DNA from: CAWJMN01 sp963844055
GTDB taxonomy: Bacteria; Planctomycetota; Planctomycetia; Pirellulales; Pirellulaceae
Assembly (NCBI GenBank): GCA_963844055.1
Contig: CAWJMN010000001.1
Span: 310,001-374,000, forward strand
Length of the DNA stretch: 64,000 nucleotides
Direction: 5' to 3'
Shown: piece by piece, positions 33,349 to 41,672 of the stretch
How positions within the stretch are numbered: the first letter of the stretch is position 1
Layout of the letters: each line of letters begins with the position of its first letter
Program-made: the position numbers and the translations under genes
The notes under the pieces: generated by a model
What the model was told of the DNA's origin: nothing
Database searches by the model: none
The model's input: the letters and a program-made list of their open reading frames with translations, nothing else

Positions 33349-34179
33349 ATGAATCGTTTTTGTTTTTTGGTTGCGGCGTTGCTATTGGCAAACGTTTCGC
33401 TGGCGCAGGAGATTCCAGGGCTCAAAACAGATATTGAGTTTGCGAAGGTCGGCGATGTGAGCTTGACGCTCGATGCGTTTGTGCCCGAGGGAGAAGGGCC
33501 GTTTCCGACCTGCATCTTGGTGCATGGTGGCGGGTTTATCAATGGCGATAAGCAAAGCTACATCAAGCCACTGTTTGAGCCGCTCTCGAAAGCAGGCTTT
33601 GCATGGTTCACGATCAACTATCGCTTGGCACCGACGCACCGCTGGCCGGCATGTGGTGATGATGTGGATACAGGCATTCGCTGGGTGAAAGAACATGCCA
33701 AGGAATATAAGGTAGATGTGAAGCGGATTGCCCTGATTGGTGAATCGGCCGGGGGACATTTGGTGTCCTATGCGGGCCTGCATGCGAAGCCGGATACTGC
33801 GGTGGCAGCGGTAGTCCCTTTTTATGCACCACACAGTTTGGAAATGCAGGTGAAGCACCGCAATGAGCTGGGGAAATCGCTAGAAGCTTTGTTTGGGCTT
33901 ACCAAGCTAGATGATGAAGCTCTAAAGGTGATCCATGCCGCCTCGCCATCAACCCTGGTACACGCCAAAGCTCCGCCGTACTTGCTTATTCATGGAGATG
34001 CGGATGCGGCAGTTCCGTATGAGCAATCGGTCGTGTTTCAAAAGCAGATGCAGGAAGTGGGCAACGTTTGCGACCTGATCAAAATTGAAGGTGGTGCCCA
34101 TGGGATGGGAAGCTGGCACAAAATGAATTCGAACTATCGCGAGCAGATGATTGATTGGCTGAAAAAGACGCTGAAATAG
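33349..34179 (+). CDS. Secreted alpha/beta hydrolase (esterase/lipase, BD-FAE-like)
   Basis: 276 residues from the ATG at 33349, which has GGAAGGA upstream and opens a good signal peptide (MNRFCFLVAALLLANVSLAQ). The hydrolase motifs are complete: oxyanion motif HGGGF, nucleophile elbow GESAGG, acid in HGDADAAVPYEQS and catalytic His in GGAHGMG. This arrangement is that of acetyl-esterases and bifunctional feruloyl/acetyl-xylan esterases, which deacetylate plant or algal polysaccharides. The periplasmic or extracellular location fits planctomycete polysaccharide degradation. The longer open frame to 33238 overlaps the preceding gene and is rejected. Confidence 0.9.
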   Translation: MNRFCFLVAALLLANVSLAQEIPGLKTDIEFAKVGDVSLTLDAFVPEGEGPFPTCILVHGGGFINGDKQSYIKPLFEPLSKAGFAWFTINYRLAPTHRWPACGDDVDTGIRWVKEHAKEYKVDVKRIALIGESAGGHLVSYAGLHAKPDTAVAAVVPFYAPHSLEMQVKHRNELGKSLEALFGLTKLDDEALKVIHAASPSTLVHAKAPPYLLIHGDADAAVPYEQSVVFQKQMQEVGNVCDLIKIEGGAHGMGSWHKMNSNYREQMIDWLKKTLK

Positions 34180-34262
34180 GCGAGGATACTTGCCGCCGCG
34201 ATACAATTTTTGAGTTGGTAATCGATTGTTAGTTTCACGGTACAAAAGAGAAGCAAATCACC

Positions 34263-34745
34263 ATGAGCGAATGGCTTGAAGAAGGTTCCAAGGCCCCGGC
34301 ATTTACCTTGGCAGCGGACGATGGAAGCAAAGTGAAGCTTGCGGACCTCAAGGGAAGCGTCGTCGTCATCTATTTTTATCCCGCCGACGATACACCAGGC
34401 TGCACCAAGGAAGCTTGTGCGTTTCGTGATCGGTTTGCCGAACTGAAGAAGCTGGGGGTCAAAATCTTTGGGGTAAGTCCGGATGATGTGGCGAGCCACG
34501 TCAAGTTCCGCGACAAGTTCAAGCTGAACTTCCCCTTGCTGGCTGATCCGGACCATGCGGTGGCCGAGAAGTTTGGCGCCTGGCGTGAGAAGAACATGTA
34601 CGGCAAGAAAAAGATGGGCATCGCCCGCAGCACGTTCATCTTGGACGAAACCGGCAAGATCATCAAAGCTTGGAAAGCGGTTAAAGTGGATGGCCATGAT
34701 GAGCAGGTGATCAGCGTGATCAAGGAACACTTGGCCGCTAAGTAG
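34263..34745 (+). CDS. bcp: Peroxiredoxin Bcp/PrxQ
   Basis: Thiol peroxidase that reduces hydrogen and alkyl peroxides. 160 residues, cytoplasmic. The peroxidatic Cys47 is in DDTPGCTKEACAFRD and the resolving Cys52 lies five residues later, the hallmark of the PrxQ/Bcp alpha-2 type. IYFYPADDTPG and GVSPDD are further family signatures. It is followed by a strong hairpin terminator, so it is probably a single-gene transcript. Confidence 0.95.
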   Translation: MSEWLEEGSKAPAFTLAADDGSKVKLADLKGSVVVIYFYPADDTPGCTKEACAFRDRFAELKKLGVKIFGVSPDDVASHVKFRDKFKLNFPLLADPDHAVAEKFGAWREKNMYGKKKMGIARSTFILDETGKIIKAWKAVKVDGHDEQVISVIKEHLAAK

Positions 34746-34805
34746 CCTCTTTGTTCTCGGCGGTTTCGCATAGTTGCGACTCCCCTTTCGGCTGCGTTAA
34801 ACTTG

Positions 34806-34857
34806 AAGCGTTCGACGGTTCCACCTTGGTTGTGAGATCGTCGAACGCTTTTGTTTG
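34806..34857 (+). terminator. Hairpin terminator after bcp
   Basis: A perfect 12-bp stem AAGCGTTCGACG (34806-34817) / CGTCGAACGCTT (34839-34850), a 21-base loop and the T-rich run CTTTTGTTTG. It lies about 60 bases after the bcp stop and just before the next gene. Confidence 0.7.
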
Positions 34858-34890
34858 CGCCCGTCGAACTTTGCTACAAGGGTCTGCTGC

Positions 34891-35952
34891 ATGCTTTGCT
34901 TGCCTGGCTTAAAAATTTGGAGACGTGCTTTTGTTGCGACGGGGTGCCTTTTCGGTTGGGGCTTAACCGTCGCGATCGGTGCGGCAGAGCCTCTAGGGAA
35001 AGTCGCGGAGTCGGACGAAGAGATCTCGATTGTCCTTCCTGATGTCGAAGCCAAGATTCGGAAGAAGGGTTATGTAACCGGGGTTGCGGCGCAATCCTTT
35101 GTGGATAAGAAGACTGGCTTTCATGATGCGGGGTTCGGACTAGACATCATCGACTGGATCATGGAGCCCGGCAGCGATGAAGCCTATCGGGAGCAGTTGC
35201 CCAAGGAGATGGTCTACCAGTTTGGAAACGACTACCACGGCAAAACGCCCAAGCGTTCTATCGAAGGGCCGCAAATCTGCACGCAGGCGAAAGAGTTGGC
35301 CCCGAAGGTGACGCACGGGAAGGACTTTGTCGCGATCCAGCAATCGTTCCATTACACAACGGCAGCGCCAGGAAAGAAGACCGGTTCTAAGTGGTCGCAA
35401 ACGATTGTCTTTCCGGCCGGGAAGCGCTACTTCGTTTCGAGTGATCGGATCGATGCTTTGAATGACAGCCCGGCCATGTTTTTGCGGCAGGATTTGCCCG
35501 GCCATATCAAGCATAAAGAGGGGGACACCTTCAGCGAGATCTATTTGAGCTATCACGGCCGGATTTCCAGCAAAGAGTTCCTGACGAACTTTGCTCCGGA
35601 TGAGAAGTTCAACTATCGCCGCCTTCGTTTAGAACGTGAAGGGAAGGCATTGCCCGAGCGGATGATTCGTGGCTATCGCTTGCGTGATCCCAAGACGGGC
35701 AAGGATGGGCCTTGGCTGTTGGGAATGACACTGGAGCCCGGGGCGGTCAGCGAAGGGTGGTGTCACCAACGGGGATACGTTTGCATGATCCAAGAGTTTG
35801 GCGAACGTCCCATCAAGGCAGGCGAGCATTTTTCGGGCGCGTTTATCGTCGGATTCTTTGATTCGATTGAAGAGGCAGAGAAGGTTTACGATGCGCATCG
35901 TGGTGCGAAAGAGGTACAGCTTACAGCCGATAGCTGGAAGCTGGTGAAGTAA
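34891..35952 (+). CDS. Secreted hypothetical protein, 353 residues
   Basis: Not assigned to a named family. The ATG at 34891 has AAGGG upstream and gives a signal peptide (arginine pair, then VATGCLFGWGLTVAIGAAEP). The mature part is beta-rich with many aromatic residues (SFHYTTAAPGKKTGSKWSQT, GRISSKEFLTNFAPDEKFNY), ending with GEHFSGAFIVGFFDSIEEAE. This resembles DUF6807-type or sugar-processing beta-sandwich proteins of planctomycetes. No catalytic motif is evident. Probably periplasmic. Confidence 0.75.
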   Translation: MLCLPGLKIWRRAFVATGCLFGWGLTVAIGAAEPLGKVAESDEEISIVLPDVEAKIRKKGYVTGVAAQSFVDKKTGFHDAGFGLDIIDWIMEPGSDEAYREQLPKEMVYQFGNDYHGKTPKRSIEGPQICTQAKELAPKVTHGKDFVAIQQSFHYTTAAPGKKTGSKWSQTIVFPAGKRYFVSSDRIDALNDSPAMFLRQDLPGHIKHKEGDTFSEIYLSYHGRISSKEFLTNFAPDEKFNYRRLRLEREGKALPERMIRGYRLRDPKTGKDGPWLLGMTLEPGAVSEGWCHQRGYVCMIQEFGERPIKAGEHFSGAFIVGFFDSIEEAEKVYDAHRGAKEVQLTADSWKLVK

Positions 35953-36122
35953 TCACCGGCCATTTGCCACGGTGAGCATTCCGGCGCAAGTGGCTTGTTT
36001 TTCGTGGCTATCTACCCGACAATTGAGCCTTCTCCAACAGTCCTAGCGAGGTTGCACCTAAGTGTGATCTTGCTGGGTTCGGCCTGCCCATCCATCCCGC
36101 CTAGCAAAATACGGAACCTGCC

Positions 36123-37193
36123 ATGCTGATGCTTGATGCACACCTTGACCTGTCAATGAACGCGCAGGAATGGAATCGCGATTTGACCCGCTCGCTGGCG
36201 GAAGTTCGCCGGCGTGAATTGGGGAAGAATGACAAGATCGATCGCGCGCTGGGGGTGATCACCTTCCCCGAAATGCGACGAGGGAAATTGGGCATTTGCG
36301 TTGCCACGCAGATTGGTCGCGTGGTTGGCGAAGGGAGCAAGATTGAAGGGTGGCATTCGCCCGAACAAGCTTGGGCACACACCCAGGGGCAGTTGGCTTG
36401 GTACCGCGCCATGGAAGAAGCGGGGCAGATGTATCACATCACCAAGAAGAAGGAACTGGCGCACTTTGTCGACCTCTGGCAGAACGATCCGCCGGAAGAT
36501 GCGCCGATTGGCTATGTGCTGTCCCTGGAGGGGGCCGACTCCATCGTCAATTTGAAGTATCTGGAAAAGGCGTATGCCTATGGTCTGCGGGCCATTGGTC
36601 CGGCGCATTATGGTCCGGGGCGCTATAGCCCAGGAACCAATGCCTTTGGCGGCCTGACGTCGATCGGTCGTGACCTCGTTAAAGAGATGGATCGTCTGGG
36701 AATTGTGATGGACTGTACCCACCTTACGGATGAAGCCTTCTTTGAAGCGCTAGAGATCTATCAAGGGCCAGTCTGGGCCAGCCACAATAACTGCCGGGCG
36801 TTGGTTCCCCATCAACGGCAGTTTAGCGATGAGCAATTGAAGGAGTTGATCCGCCGTGACGCGGTAATTGGCGGCGCTTTTGACGCCTGGATGATGCATC
36901 CCTACTGGGTTCGCGGGACCAGCACTCCGCAGGCTACCGGCGTGGATATTGAGCGGATTGTGGAGCACTTTGACCACATTTGCCAGTTGGCGGGGACGGC
37001 CCGTCATTGCGGCATTGGTTCCGACCTTGATGGCGGTTACGGCAAAGAGCAATGCCCGCACGATTTGGAGTCGATTGCCGACCTCCAAAAACTGACCTCA
37101 ATTCTCGCCCGCCGCGGCTACAGCCAAGCGGATATCGAAGGTATCATGTATGGCAACTGGGTGCGAAAGCTTGGGGAAGTTTTGGACGACTAG
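36123..37193 (+). CDS. Membrane dipeptidase (M19, renal dipeptidase family)
   Basis: Zinc dipeptidase with an amidohydrolase TIM barrel, 356 residues. Metal ligands appear in order: DAHLDLSMN (His-x-Asp) at the N-terminus, the bridging Glu in SLEGADSI, VMDCTHLTDEAF, SHNNCRALVPHQRQ and GSDLDGGYG. Unlike many members it has no signal peptide, so it should act in the cytoplasm, perhaps on dipeptides including D-amino-acid-containing ones. Bacterial members are often misnamed renal dipeptidase; the natural substrate cannot be read here. Confidence 0.9.
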   Translation: MLMLDAHLDLSMNAQEWNRDLTRSLAEVRRRELGKNDKIDRALGVITFPEMRRGKLGICVATQIGRVVGEGSKIEGWHSPEQAWAHTQGQLAWYRAMEEAGQMYHITKKKELAHFVDLWQNDPPEDAPIGYVLSLEGADSIVNLKYLEKAYAYGLRAIGPAHYGPGRYSPGTNAFGGLTSIGRDLVKEMDRLGIVMDCTHLTDEAFFEALEIYQGPVWASHNNCRALVPHQRQFSDEQLKELIRRDAVIGGAFDAWMMHPYWVRGTSTPQATGVDIERIVEHFDHICQLAGTARHCGIGSDLDGGYGKEQCPHDLESIADLQKLTSILARRGYSQADIEGIMYGNWVRKLGEVLDD

Positions 37194-37286
37194 TAGTGGT
37201 CGGGCGTGGCTTTCTGGGCTTGTGGCACTTAGCGCCTTGTGAGGGTTTTCCAAGGCTGAACACCTCTTGCCCTTTACCGCCCAACT

Positions 37287-38144
37287 ATGAAACTTGCCAA
37301 GTACCTACTCCCTTCCGGCGAAACCGGCGTGGGTCAGATTGTTGCCGATCAGCTGCTTCCTTTGGATTTGTCCGGGGGGCAGTTCCGTTCCTTGTTTGAG
37401 ATCCTCGAATCGGAAAATCCGTACGAGGATGTCAAGCTTCTCACGCAGACCGAAGGGGCCGTGCCGGTCAATTCGGTTCGTCTGCTCCCTCCGATTGATT
37501 CGCAGGAGGTTTGGGCGGCTGGTGTGACTTATAAGCGCAGCAAGACCGCGCGGATGGAAGAGTCGGCCACGGCCGCCAGCTGCTACGACCGAGTTTACGC
37601 TTCACCTCGGCCAGAGTTGTTCTTTAAGGCGACTCCTCATCGGGTGGCTGGCTATGGCGATCCGCTACGCATCCGTGTGGACAGCCAGTGGAATGTGCCC
37701 GAGCCTGAGTTGGCATTGGTGCTGAATAGTCGGCTCGACTTGGTCGGGTTTACTATTGGCAACGATATGAGCAGCCGAGATATCGAAGGGGATAATCCGC
37801 TCTATCTGCCACAAGCCAAGATGTACAACCAGTGCTGCGGCCTGGGTCCATGGATCACACTTGCTACTGGCATGCCTGCGGCAGCCAGCATCGGAATCTC
37901 GCTGGTGATTCGTCGCGAGAACGAAGTGGTGTTTGAAGGAAAGACGGGCGTCGATCAGATGGCCCGCTCCTTTGAAAACCTGATTGGCTGGCTTGGCCGG
38001 GACAACTCTTTCCCGACGGGTGCCTTTTTGTTGACCGGTACCGGTATCGTTCCTGACAGTAGCTTCACGCTGCAGCCGGGCGACATCGTCGAAATCAAGA
38101 TCGACGGCATTGGTACGCTGCGCAATGCGATTGTGCAAGGCTAA
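37287..38144 (+). CDS. Fumarylacetoacetate-hydrolase-family dehydratase
   Basis: 285 residues, FAH superfamily. Visible: GVTYKRSKTARMEES, the metal-binding PEPELALVL, FTIGNDMSSRDIEGDNPLYL, QAKMYNQCCGLGPW and the C-terminal LLTGTGIVPD and LQPGDIVEI. Some FAH proteins are 2-keto-3-deoxy-pentonate dehydratases (XylX, KdaD). The next gene, 57 bases on, is a 2-oxoglutarate-semialdehyde-type dehydrogenase, exactly the partner of such a dehydratase in the non-phosphorylative xylose/arabinose pathway. The proposed role is dehydration of a 2-keto-3-deoxy sugar acid; this is inferred from context and would be wrong if the enzyme is an ordinary acylpyruvate hydrolase. Confidence 0.85.
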   Translation: MKLAKYLLPSGETGVGQIVADQLLPLDLSGGQFRSLFEILESENPYEDVKLLTQTEGAVPVNSVRLLPPIDSQEVWAAGVTYKRSKTARMEESATAASCYDRVYASPRPELFFKATPHRVAGYGDPLRIRVDSQWNVPEPELALVLNSRLDLVGFTIGNDMSSRDIEGDNPLYLPQAKMYNQCCGLGPWITLATGMPAAASIGISLVIRRENEVVFEGKTGVDQMARSFENLIGWLGRDNSFPTGAFLLTGTGIVPDSSFTLQPGDIVEIKIDGIGTLRNAIVQG

Positions 38145-38201
38145 CGGTCTGCTGGTCGTCTATTATCGCTTTTCTCCTTCTCAGTCAGGCAACAACGGTC
38201 G

Positions 38202-39716
38202 ATGACACTCGCAAAAGTTTTGATTGGTGGCACTTGGAAAGATAGTGTTGGTAGCGAAAGCTTTCAGGCAGAGAATCCTGCCACCATGCAGCCGATTGCC
38301 GAATCCTTTCCGATCAGCCCTTGGTCGGAAGTTGACGAAGCATTGACGGCCGCCGCCAAAGCAGCGGAACAGCTGCGTGCTTTGCCACGTGGCAAGATCG
38401 CCGATTTTCTGGAAGCGTTTGCAGCACGCCTAGAAGCCAAGAAAGACGTGCTAGTTGCTAAGGCGAATGAAGAGTCGGCGCTGCCGGTCAGTCCTCGTTT
38501 GGCTGACAATGAGTTTCCACGTACCGTCGGTCAATTGCGTCAAGCGGCTCAGGCCGCCCGTGATGGCAGCTGGACCATGCCCGTGATTGATGCGGCCAAC
38601 AACATCCGCTCGATGCTTGGCCCGATTGGTCCTGTGGCCGTTTTTGGCCCGAACAACTTTCCGCTTGCGTTTAACAGCGCCAGCGGTGGAGATTTTGCGG
38701 CAGCGATTGCGGCCGGAAATCCGGTGATTGCCAAGGCCAACTCTTCCCATCCTGGGACGACGCGCCTGCTGGCCGAAGAAGCTTTCGAAGCCGCTAAGGC
38801 GACCGGCCTGCCGAGTGCAACCGTGCAATTGATCTATCGCACCGGGCATGCTGACGGCGAAAAGCTGGTAAGCGATCCACGGATTGCTGCTACGGGCTAC
38901 ACCGGGAGTCGTAGCGCAGGGTTGAAGCTGAAAGCGGCGGCCGACAAAGCGGGCAAGCCGATCTATCTGGAGCTTTCTAGCGTGAACCCTGTGGTAATCT
39001 TGCCGGGGGCTTTGGCCGAGCGTGGAGAAGCCCTAGCGGCCGAGTTCAGCGGCAGTTGCCTCTTGGGAACGGGGCAGTTTTGCACCAATCCTGGGATGGT
39101 GGTTCTGATTGCCGGCCCGAATACGGAAGCCTTCATCAGCGCGGTCCAGCAAAAGTTTGCAGCCGCTCCCGTGGGGACGCTGCTATCCAAGGCGGTAGCC
39201 AATTCGTTGGCAGCCGCAATTAATACGCTGGTTGGCAGTGGGGCGGAAGTGCTGGCCGGTGCCAAGGCAGGTGGCGGCAAGGGGTACAGCTATGCCAACA
39301 CACTCTTGCGAGTCAGCGGCAAGCAATTCTTGGCCATTCCGCATGCGCTGCAAACCGAAGCGTTTGGAAATGCTTCGCTGCTGGTGGTTGCGGACGATGT
39401 GAATCAAGCGGCTGAGATTTTGTCCAAGCTGGAAGGAAATCTGACGGGCTCGATCTATTCCCACACACAAACAGAGGATGATGCCAGCTATGCCAAGCTG
39501 GAGCCGATCTTGCGAATGAATGTTGGCCGTCTGCTCAATGATAAAATGCCAACCGGTGTGGCAGTCAGCCCCGCGATGAATCACGGCGGCCCTTATCCTG
39601 CCACGGGACATGCCGGCTTTACTGCCGTTGGTATTCCCGCCGCCATTCGCCGCTTTGGCATGCTGATGTGCTACGACGGCGTACGTGCTTCGCGCTTGCC
39701 GGACTTGCTGAAGTAG
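38202..39716 (+). CDS. 2-oxoglutarate semialdehyde dehydrogenase-like aldehyde dehydrogenase
   Basis: 504 residues, aldehyde dehydrogenase superfamily, close to the NADP-dependent 2,5-dioxovalerate dehydrogenases. VAVFGPNNFPLAFNSASGGD (146-165) is the KGSADH-type nucleotide region, TGYTGSRSAG (231-240) follows, the general-base Glu257 sits in YLELSSVNP and the nucleophile Cys294 in GTGQFCTNPG. It would oxidise 2-oxoglutarate semialdehyde to 2-oxoglutarate, feeding the TCA cycle from sugar-acid breakdown. It is cotranscribed with the FAH-family gene just upstream. Confidence 0.92.
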   Translation: MTLAKVLIGGTWKDSVGSESFQAENPATMQPIAESFPISPWSEVDEALTAAAKAAEQLRALPRGKIADFLEAFAARLEAKKDVLVAKANEESALPVSPRLADNEFPRTVGQLRQAAQAARDGSWTMPVIDAANNIRSMLGPIGPVAVFGPNNFPLAFNSASGGDFAAAIAAGNPVIAKANSSHPGTTRLLAEEAFEAAKATGLPSATVQLIYRTGHADGEKLVSDPRIAATGYTGSRSAGLKLKAAADKAGKPIYLELSSVNPVVILPGALAERGEALAAEFSGSCLLGTGQFCTNPGMVVLIAGPNTEAFISAVQQKFAAAPVGTLLSKAVANSLAAAINTLVGSGAEVLAGAKAGGGKGYSYANTLLRVSGKQFLAIPHALQTEAFGNASLLVVADDVNQAAEILSKLEGNLTGSIYSHTQTEDDASYAKLEPILRMNVGRLLNDKMPTGVAVSPAMNHGGPYPATGHAGFTAVGIPAAIRRFGMLMCYDGVRASRLPDLLK

Positions 39717-39748
39717 GGCGTCATTCTAATTGCGGAAAGGCGTGGGGA

Positions 39749-39771
39749 GTTTTATCGCGAAGGGCGCAAAG
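39749..39771. repeat. Inverted repeat arm, left
   Basis: 23 bases (GTTTTATCGCGAAGGGCGCA and three more) that reappear in inverted form at 40515-40537 with 20 of 23 positions identical. The pair brackets the 0.75-kb stretch holding the small basic gene and a gene remnant. The motif resembles the TTTGCG/TTCGCG-type interspersed repeats seen in many environmental bacteria. Confidence 0.5.
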
Positions 39772-39835
39772 GGGAATAAGACCCAAAGAGATTGCGCGAG
39801 TAGGCTTGAAGCAGAATCTCTAGGGGAAGAAAAAG

Positions 39836-39864
39836 TTGACACGCCCCTTCTTTACCAGCAAAAT
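39836..39864 (+). promoter_or_regulatory. Putative sigma-70 promoter of the small basic gene
   Basis: A consensus TTGACA (39836-39841), a 17-base spacer and CAAAAT (39859-39864, 4/6 match). Start near 39871 would give a leader of about 70 bases that contains the hairpin at 39903-39925. Confidence 0.45.
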
Positions 39865-39902
39865 GGGCGGATAGTTAATTTACTGAAACCGACTTCATTT
39901 TC

Positions 39903-39925
39903 GAGGAGGTTTGTGTAACCTCCTC
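39903..39925 (+). promoter_or_regulatory. Leader hairpin masking an AGGAGG sequence
   Basis: A perfect 9-bp stem GAGGAGGTT (39903-39911) / AACCTCCTC (39917-39925) with the loop TGTGT. It hides a strong Shine-Dalgarno-like AGGAGG about 34 bases upstream of the GTG start. The working ribosome site is probably GGTAGGAGAG at 39931-39940. It could also be an attenuator or a protein-binding site. Confidence 0.45.
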
Positions 39926-39943
39926 AGTGCGGTAGGAGAGACT

Positions 39944-40174
39944 GTGACCCGATCAAAACGCAAGACTCCTGTTCGTGGCATAACCACCGCCCACTCCGAG
40001 AAATCGGATAAGGTGGTTTCTCATCGTAAAGTGCGGCGTACTGTTCGCCAGATAGTTGCCGACAGCGATAAGCTTTTGCCGGCTGAAAAAGAGCTGATGA
40101 GTTCTCACTCGATGGCCAAGGATGGGAAAGCACGCTTCGATCCCCAGTCGAACCCTAAGCTGCTGCGAAAATAG
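39944..40174 (+). CDS. Small basic protein, 76 residues
   Basis: Not recognised. From the GTG at 39944, with AGGAG about seven bases upstream. Strongly basic at both ends (TRSKRKTPVRG, SHRKVRRTVRQ; end KLLRK) with a helical middle (IVADSDKLLPAEKELMSSH). The charge suggests nucleic-acid or ribosome binding, but no motif supports more. The longer frame to 39911 runs through the leader hairpin and is rejected. It has its own promoter-like sequence and lies within the inverted repeat pair. Confidence 0.6.
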   Translation: MTRSKRKTPVRGITTAHSEKSDKVVSHRKVRRTVRQIVADSDKLLPAEKELMSSHSMAKDGKARFDPQSNPKLLRK

Positions 40175-40231
40175 CCTCATTCCATTCTTTATTGCTACGC
40201 AACACCATATACGAACAAAGGTGCGTAGCCC

Positions 40232-40378
40232 ATGGGCTTGTTCCTTGCAATATCGGGTGTGTTATCCGGCGATACCGCAGCAGTTCGAGCGGCTATTGCG
40301 TCGTATGCGGCCGCGAATGAAGGAGAGTTTGTACTTCGCGCTGCAACGATGGACGATGACTGTGTTGGTATCCTCTAA
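40232..40378 (+). pseudogene. Truncated 5' part of a small conserved gene
   Basis: 48 codons beginning MGLFLAISGVLSGDTAAVRA and running to EFVLRAATMDDDCVGIL before TAA. The start, MGxFLxxSGVxxG...V..A...YA...GGxF.......DDxxC, matches a family of small bacterial proteins of about 110-130 residues that continue with a beta-rich core and DWD-type motif. Here a stop cuts the frame after the conserved DDDC. The downstream bases (40379 to about 40460) still read plausibly as TTTILLH in the same frame, so it appears to be a decaying gene. Too short for usual gene callers. Confidence 0.5.
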
Positions 40379-40512
40379 TCGACCGCAGCAACGACCACGA
40401 TACTGCTCCATAGGTCATCGCAACCTCGTGGTTTCATGGTCAATCCTACGACTTAAGTGAACTTGCTATTGGCCACAGTGATGTATGACATTCTAAATTG
40501 AAGGCATTCTGA

Positions 40513-40537
40513 CACTTCGCGCTCTTCGCGGTAAAAA
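40513..40537. repeat. Inverted repeat arm, right
   Basis: ACTTCGCGCTCTTCGCGGTA and the following bases, the inverted counterpart of 39749-39771. Between 40379 and 40512 nothing else is recognised. Confidence 0.5.
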
Positions 40538-40559
40538 TCCCCCTGCGAATTGTGAATAG

Positions 40560-41618
40560 CTAGTCCACTGGTGCGGCGGGGATCTCGGCGGTGCCGCGAT
40601 GGTGTTTGGCGTTGCCTAGCAAGACTAAGCCAATGATGGTCAGGCTTACCCCCATGGCCAGCCAAGGCGAAAGGGGCTCGCCAAAGAACAAGATACCAGT
40701 GATCGCGGCCATCGTCGCTTGCGTCGCATTTAAGGCGTTCACATAGACGACGCTTGTCAACTGAAGCGAGTGGGTGAGCGCAACAAACGCGATGGCATTA
40801 CAGACGCCGGCGGCAAGCATAATCAGGTATTGCTGCGAGGTTGTGGTTTGAATCCCCTCCAGGCCCAGTCGCGTGTAACTGATCCCACCCAGGCAAAAGA
40901 TTCCCACAAGCGAGACCGTTAGCAGCGCCAATGGCAAAGGCGCCCCTTTGCCTACGCAGTAGCGGTTGAAGACGTTTAGCGCCGCGTAGGCTAGTCCTGA
41001 AAAGCAAGCGGCACTAACGCCAGGGACCAGATTCCAAAACTCTTCCCAAAGGGAAGCGGGATCCGTTGCATCGGTAGCGACGGTCGGGTGTTCGGCCGTG
41101 GGACCTCTGGCATCTTGCATGGCATGTTTGGCATCATGCGCACCGGGGGCCAGCACGACAACCGATAGCAGCAGCACGATCAGCGAAAGTAAGCTGCGGA
41201 TCGTGATCGGTTCACGCAGGAATATCCGTCCCAAGATCGCGCCAAAGACGATCATGCCTCCCAGGGTAAGCGGCACAGTAAGCGCGATGCCGATTTCTCC
41301 CAGTGCCCATTGGAAAGGAACGTTTCCACCGACTTGGCCGCAGAAAGCGCCAATTGCCAGTAAGACCCAAATCCGCATCCCGGGAAAGATGCGTTTCCCT
41401 TGGAATGCCATCCAGATGAGCCAAGGCGTCATGAAGAGCGCCGTCGGTATGGCCTTGATCGTCGAAACCCAAAACGGATCGCAATCGGGCACGCCACGAA
41501 GGAAGGCGTTGGTCATGTTATAGACAAACGCCGAGAACAGTCCGCACAGCGTCCCAAACGTGGGCGGGTGGAGCATGCGCTCCAGGAAGGTCGGCGATTT
41601 GGCGGTGGCGTTGTTCAC
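40560..41618 (-). CDS. DMT-superfamily transporter (EamA)
   Basis: 352 residues with about ten predicted membrane helices in two EamA repeats separated by a long hydrophilic loop (about 160-205, HDAKHAMQDARGPTAEHPTV). Signatures include PLTLGGMIVFGAILGRIFLR at the end of the first repeat and NATQATMAAITGILFFGEPL in the second. Members export or import amino acids, nucleotide sugars or other small metabolites; the substrate is unknown. The long central loop is unusual for the family. It stands alone. Confidence 0.85.
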   Translation of the reverse strand: MNNATAKSPTFLERMLHPPTFGTLCGLFSAFVYNMTNAFLRGVPDCDPFWVSTIKAIPTALFMTPWLIWMAFQGKRIFPGMRIWVLLAIGAFCGQVGGNVPFQWALGEIGIALTVPLTLGGMIVFGAILGRIFLREPITIRSLLSLIVLLLSVVVLAPGAHDAKHAMQDARGPTAEHPTVATDATDPASLWEEFWNLVPGVSAACFSGLAYAALNVFNRYCVGKGAPLPLALLTVSLVGIFCLGGISYTRLGLEGIQTTTSQQYLIMLAAGVCNAIAFVALTHSLQLTSVVYVNALNATQATMAAITGILFFGEPLSPWLAMGVSLTIIGLVLLGNAKHHRGTAEIPAAPVD

Positions 41619-41672
41619 CCCGCCTATTGTAAGAGGCCACTGCGACTTCTCGCAGAGGGCTTGGCGAGGATA

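Noticed and set aside
39730..39918. 62-codon open frame
   Set aside because: It starts at TTG, runs through the inverted repeat, promoter and leader hairpin, and has no ribosome site.
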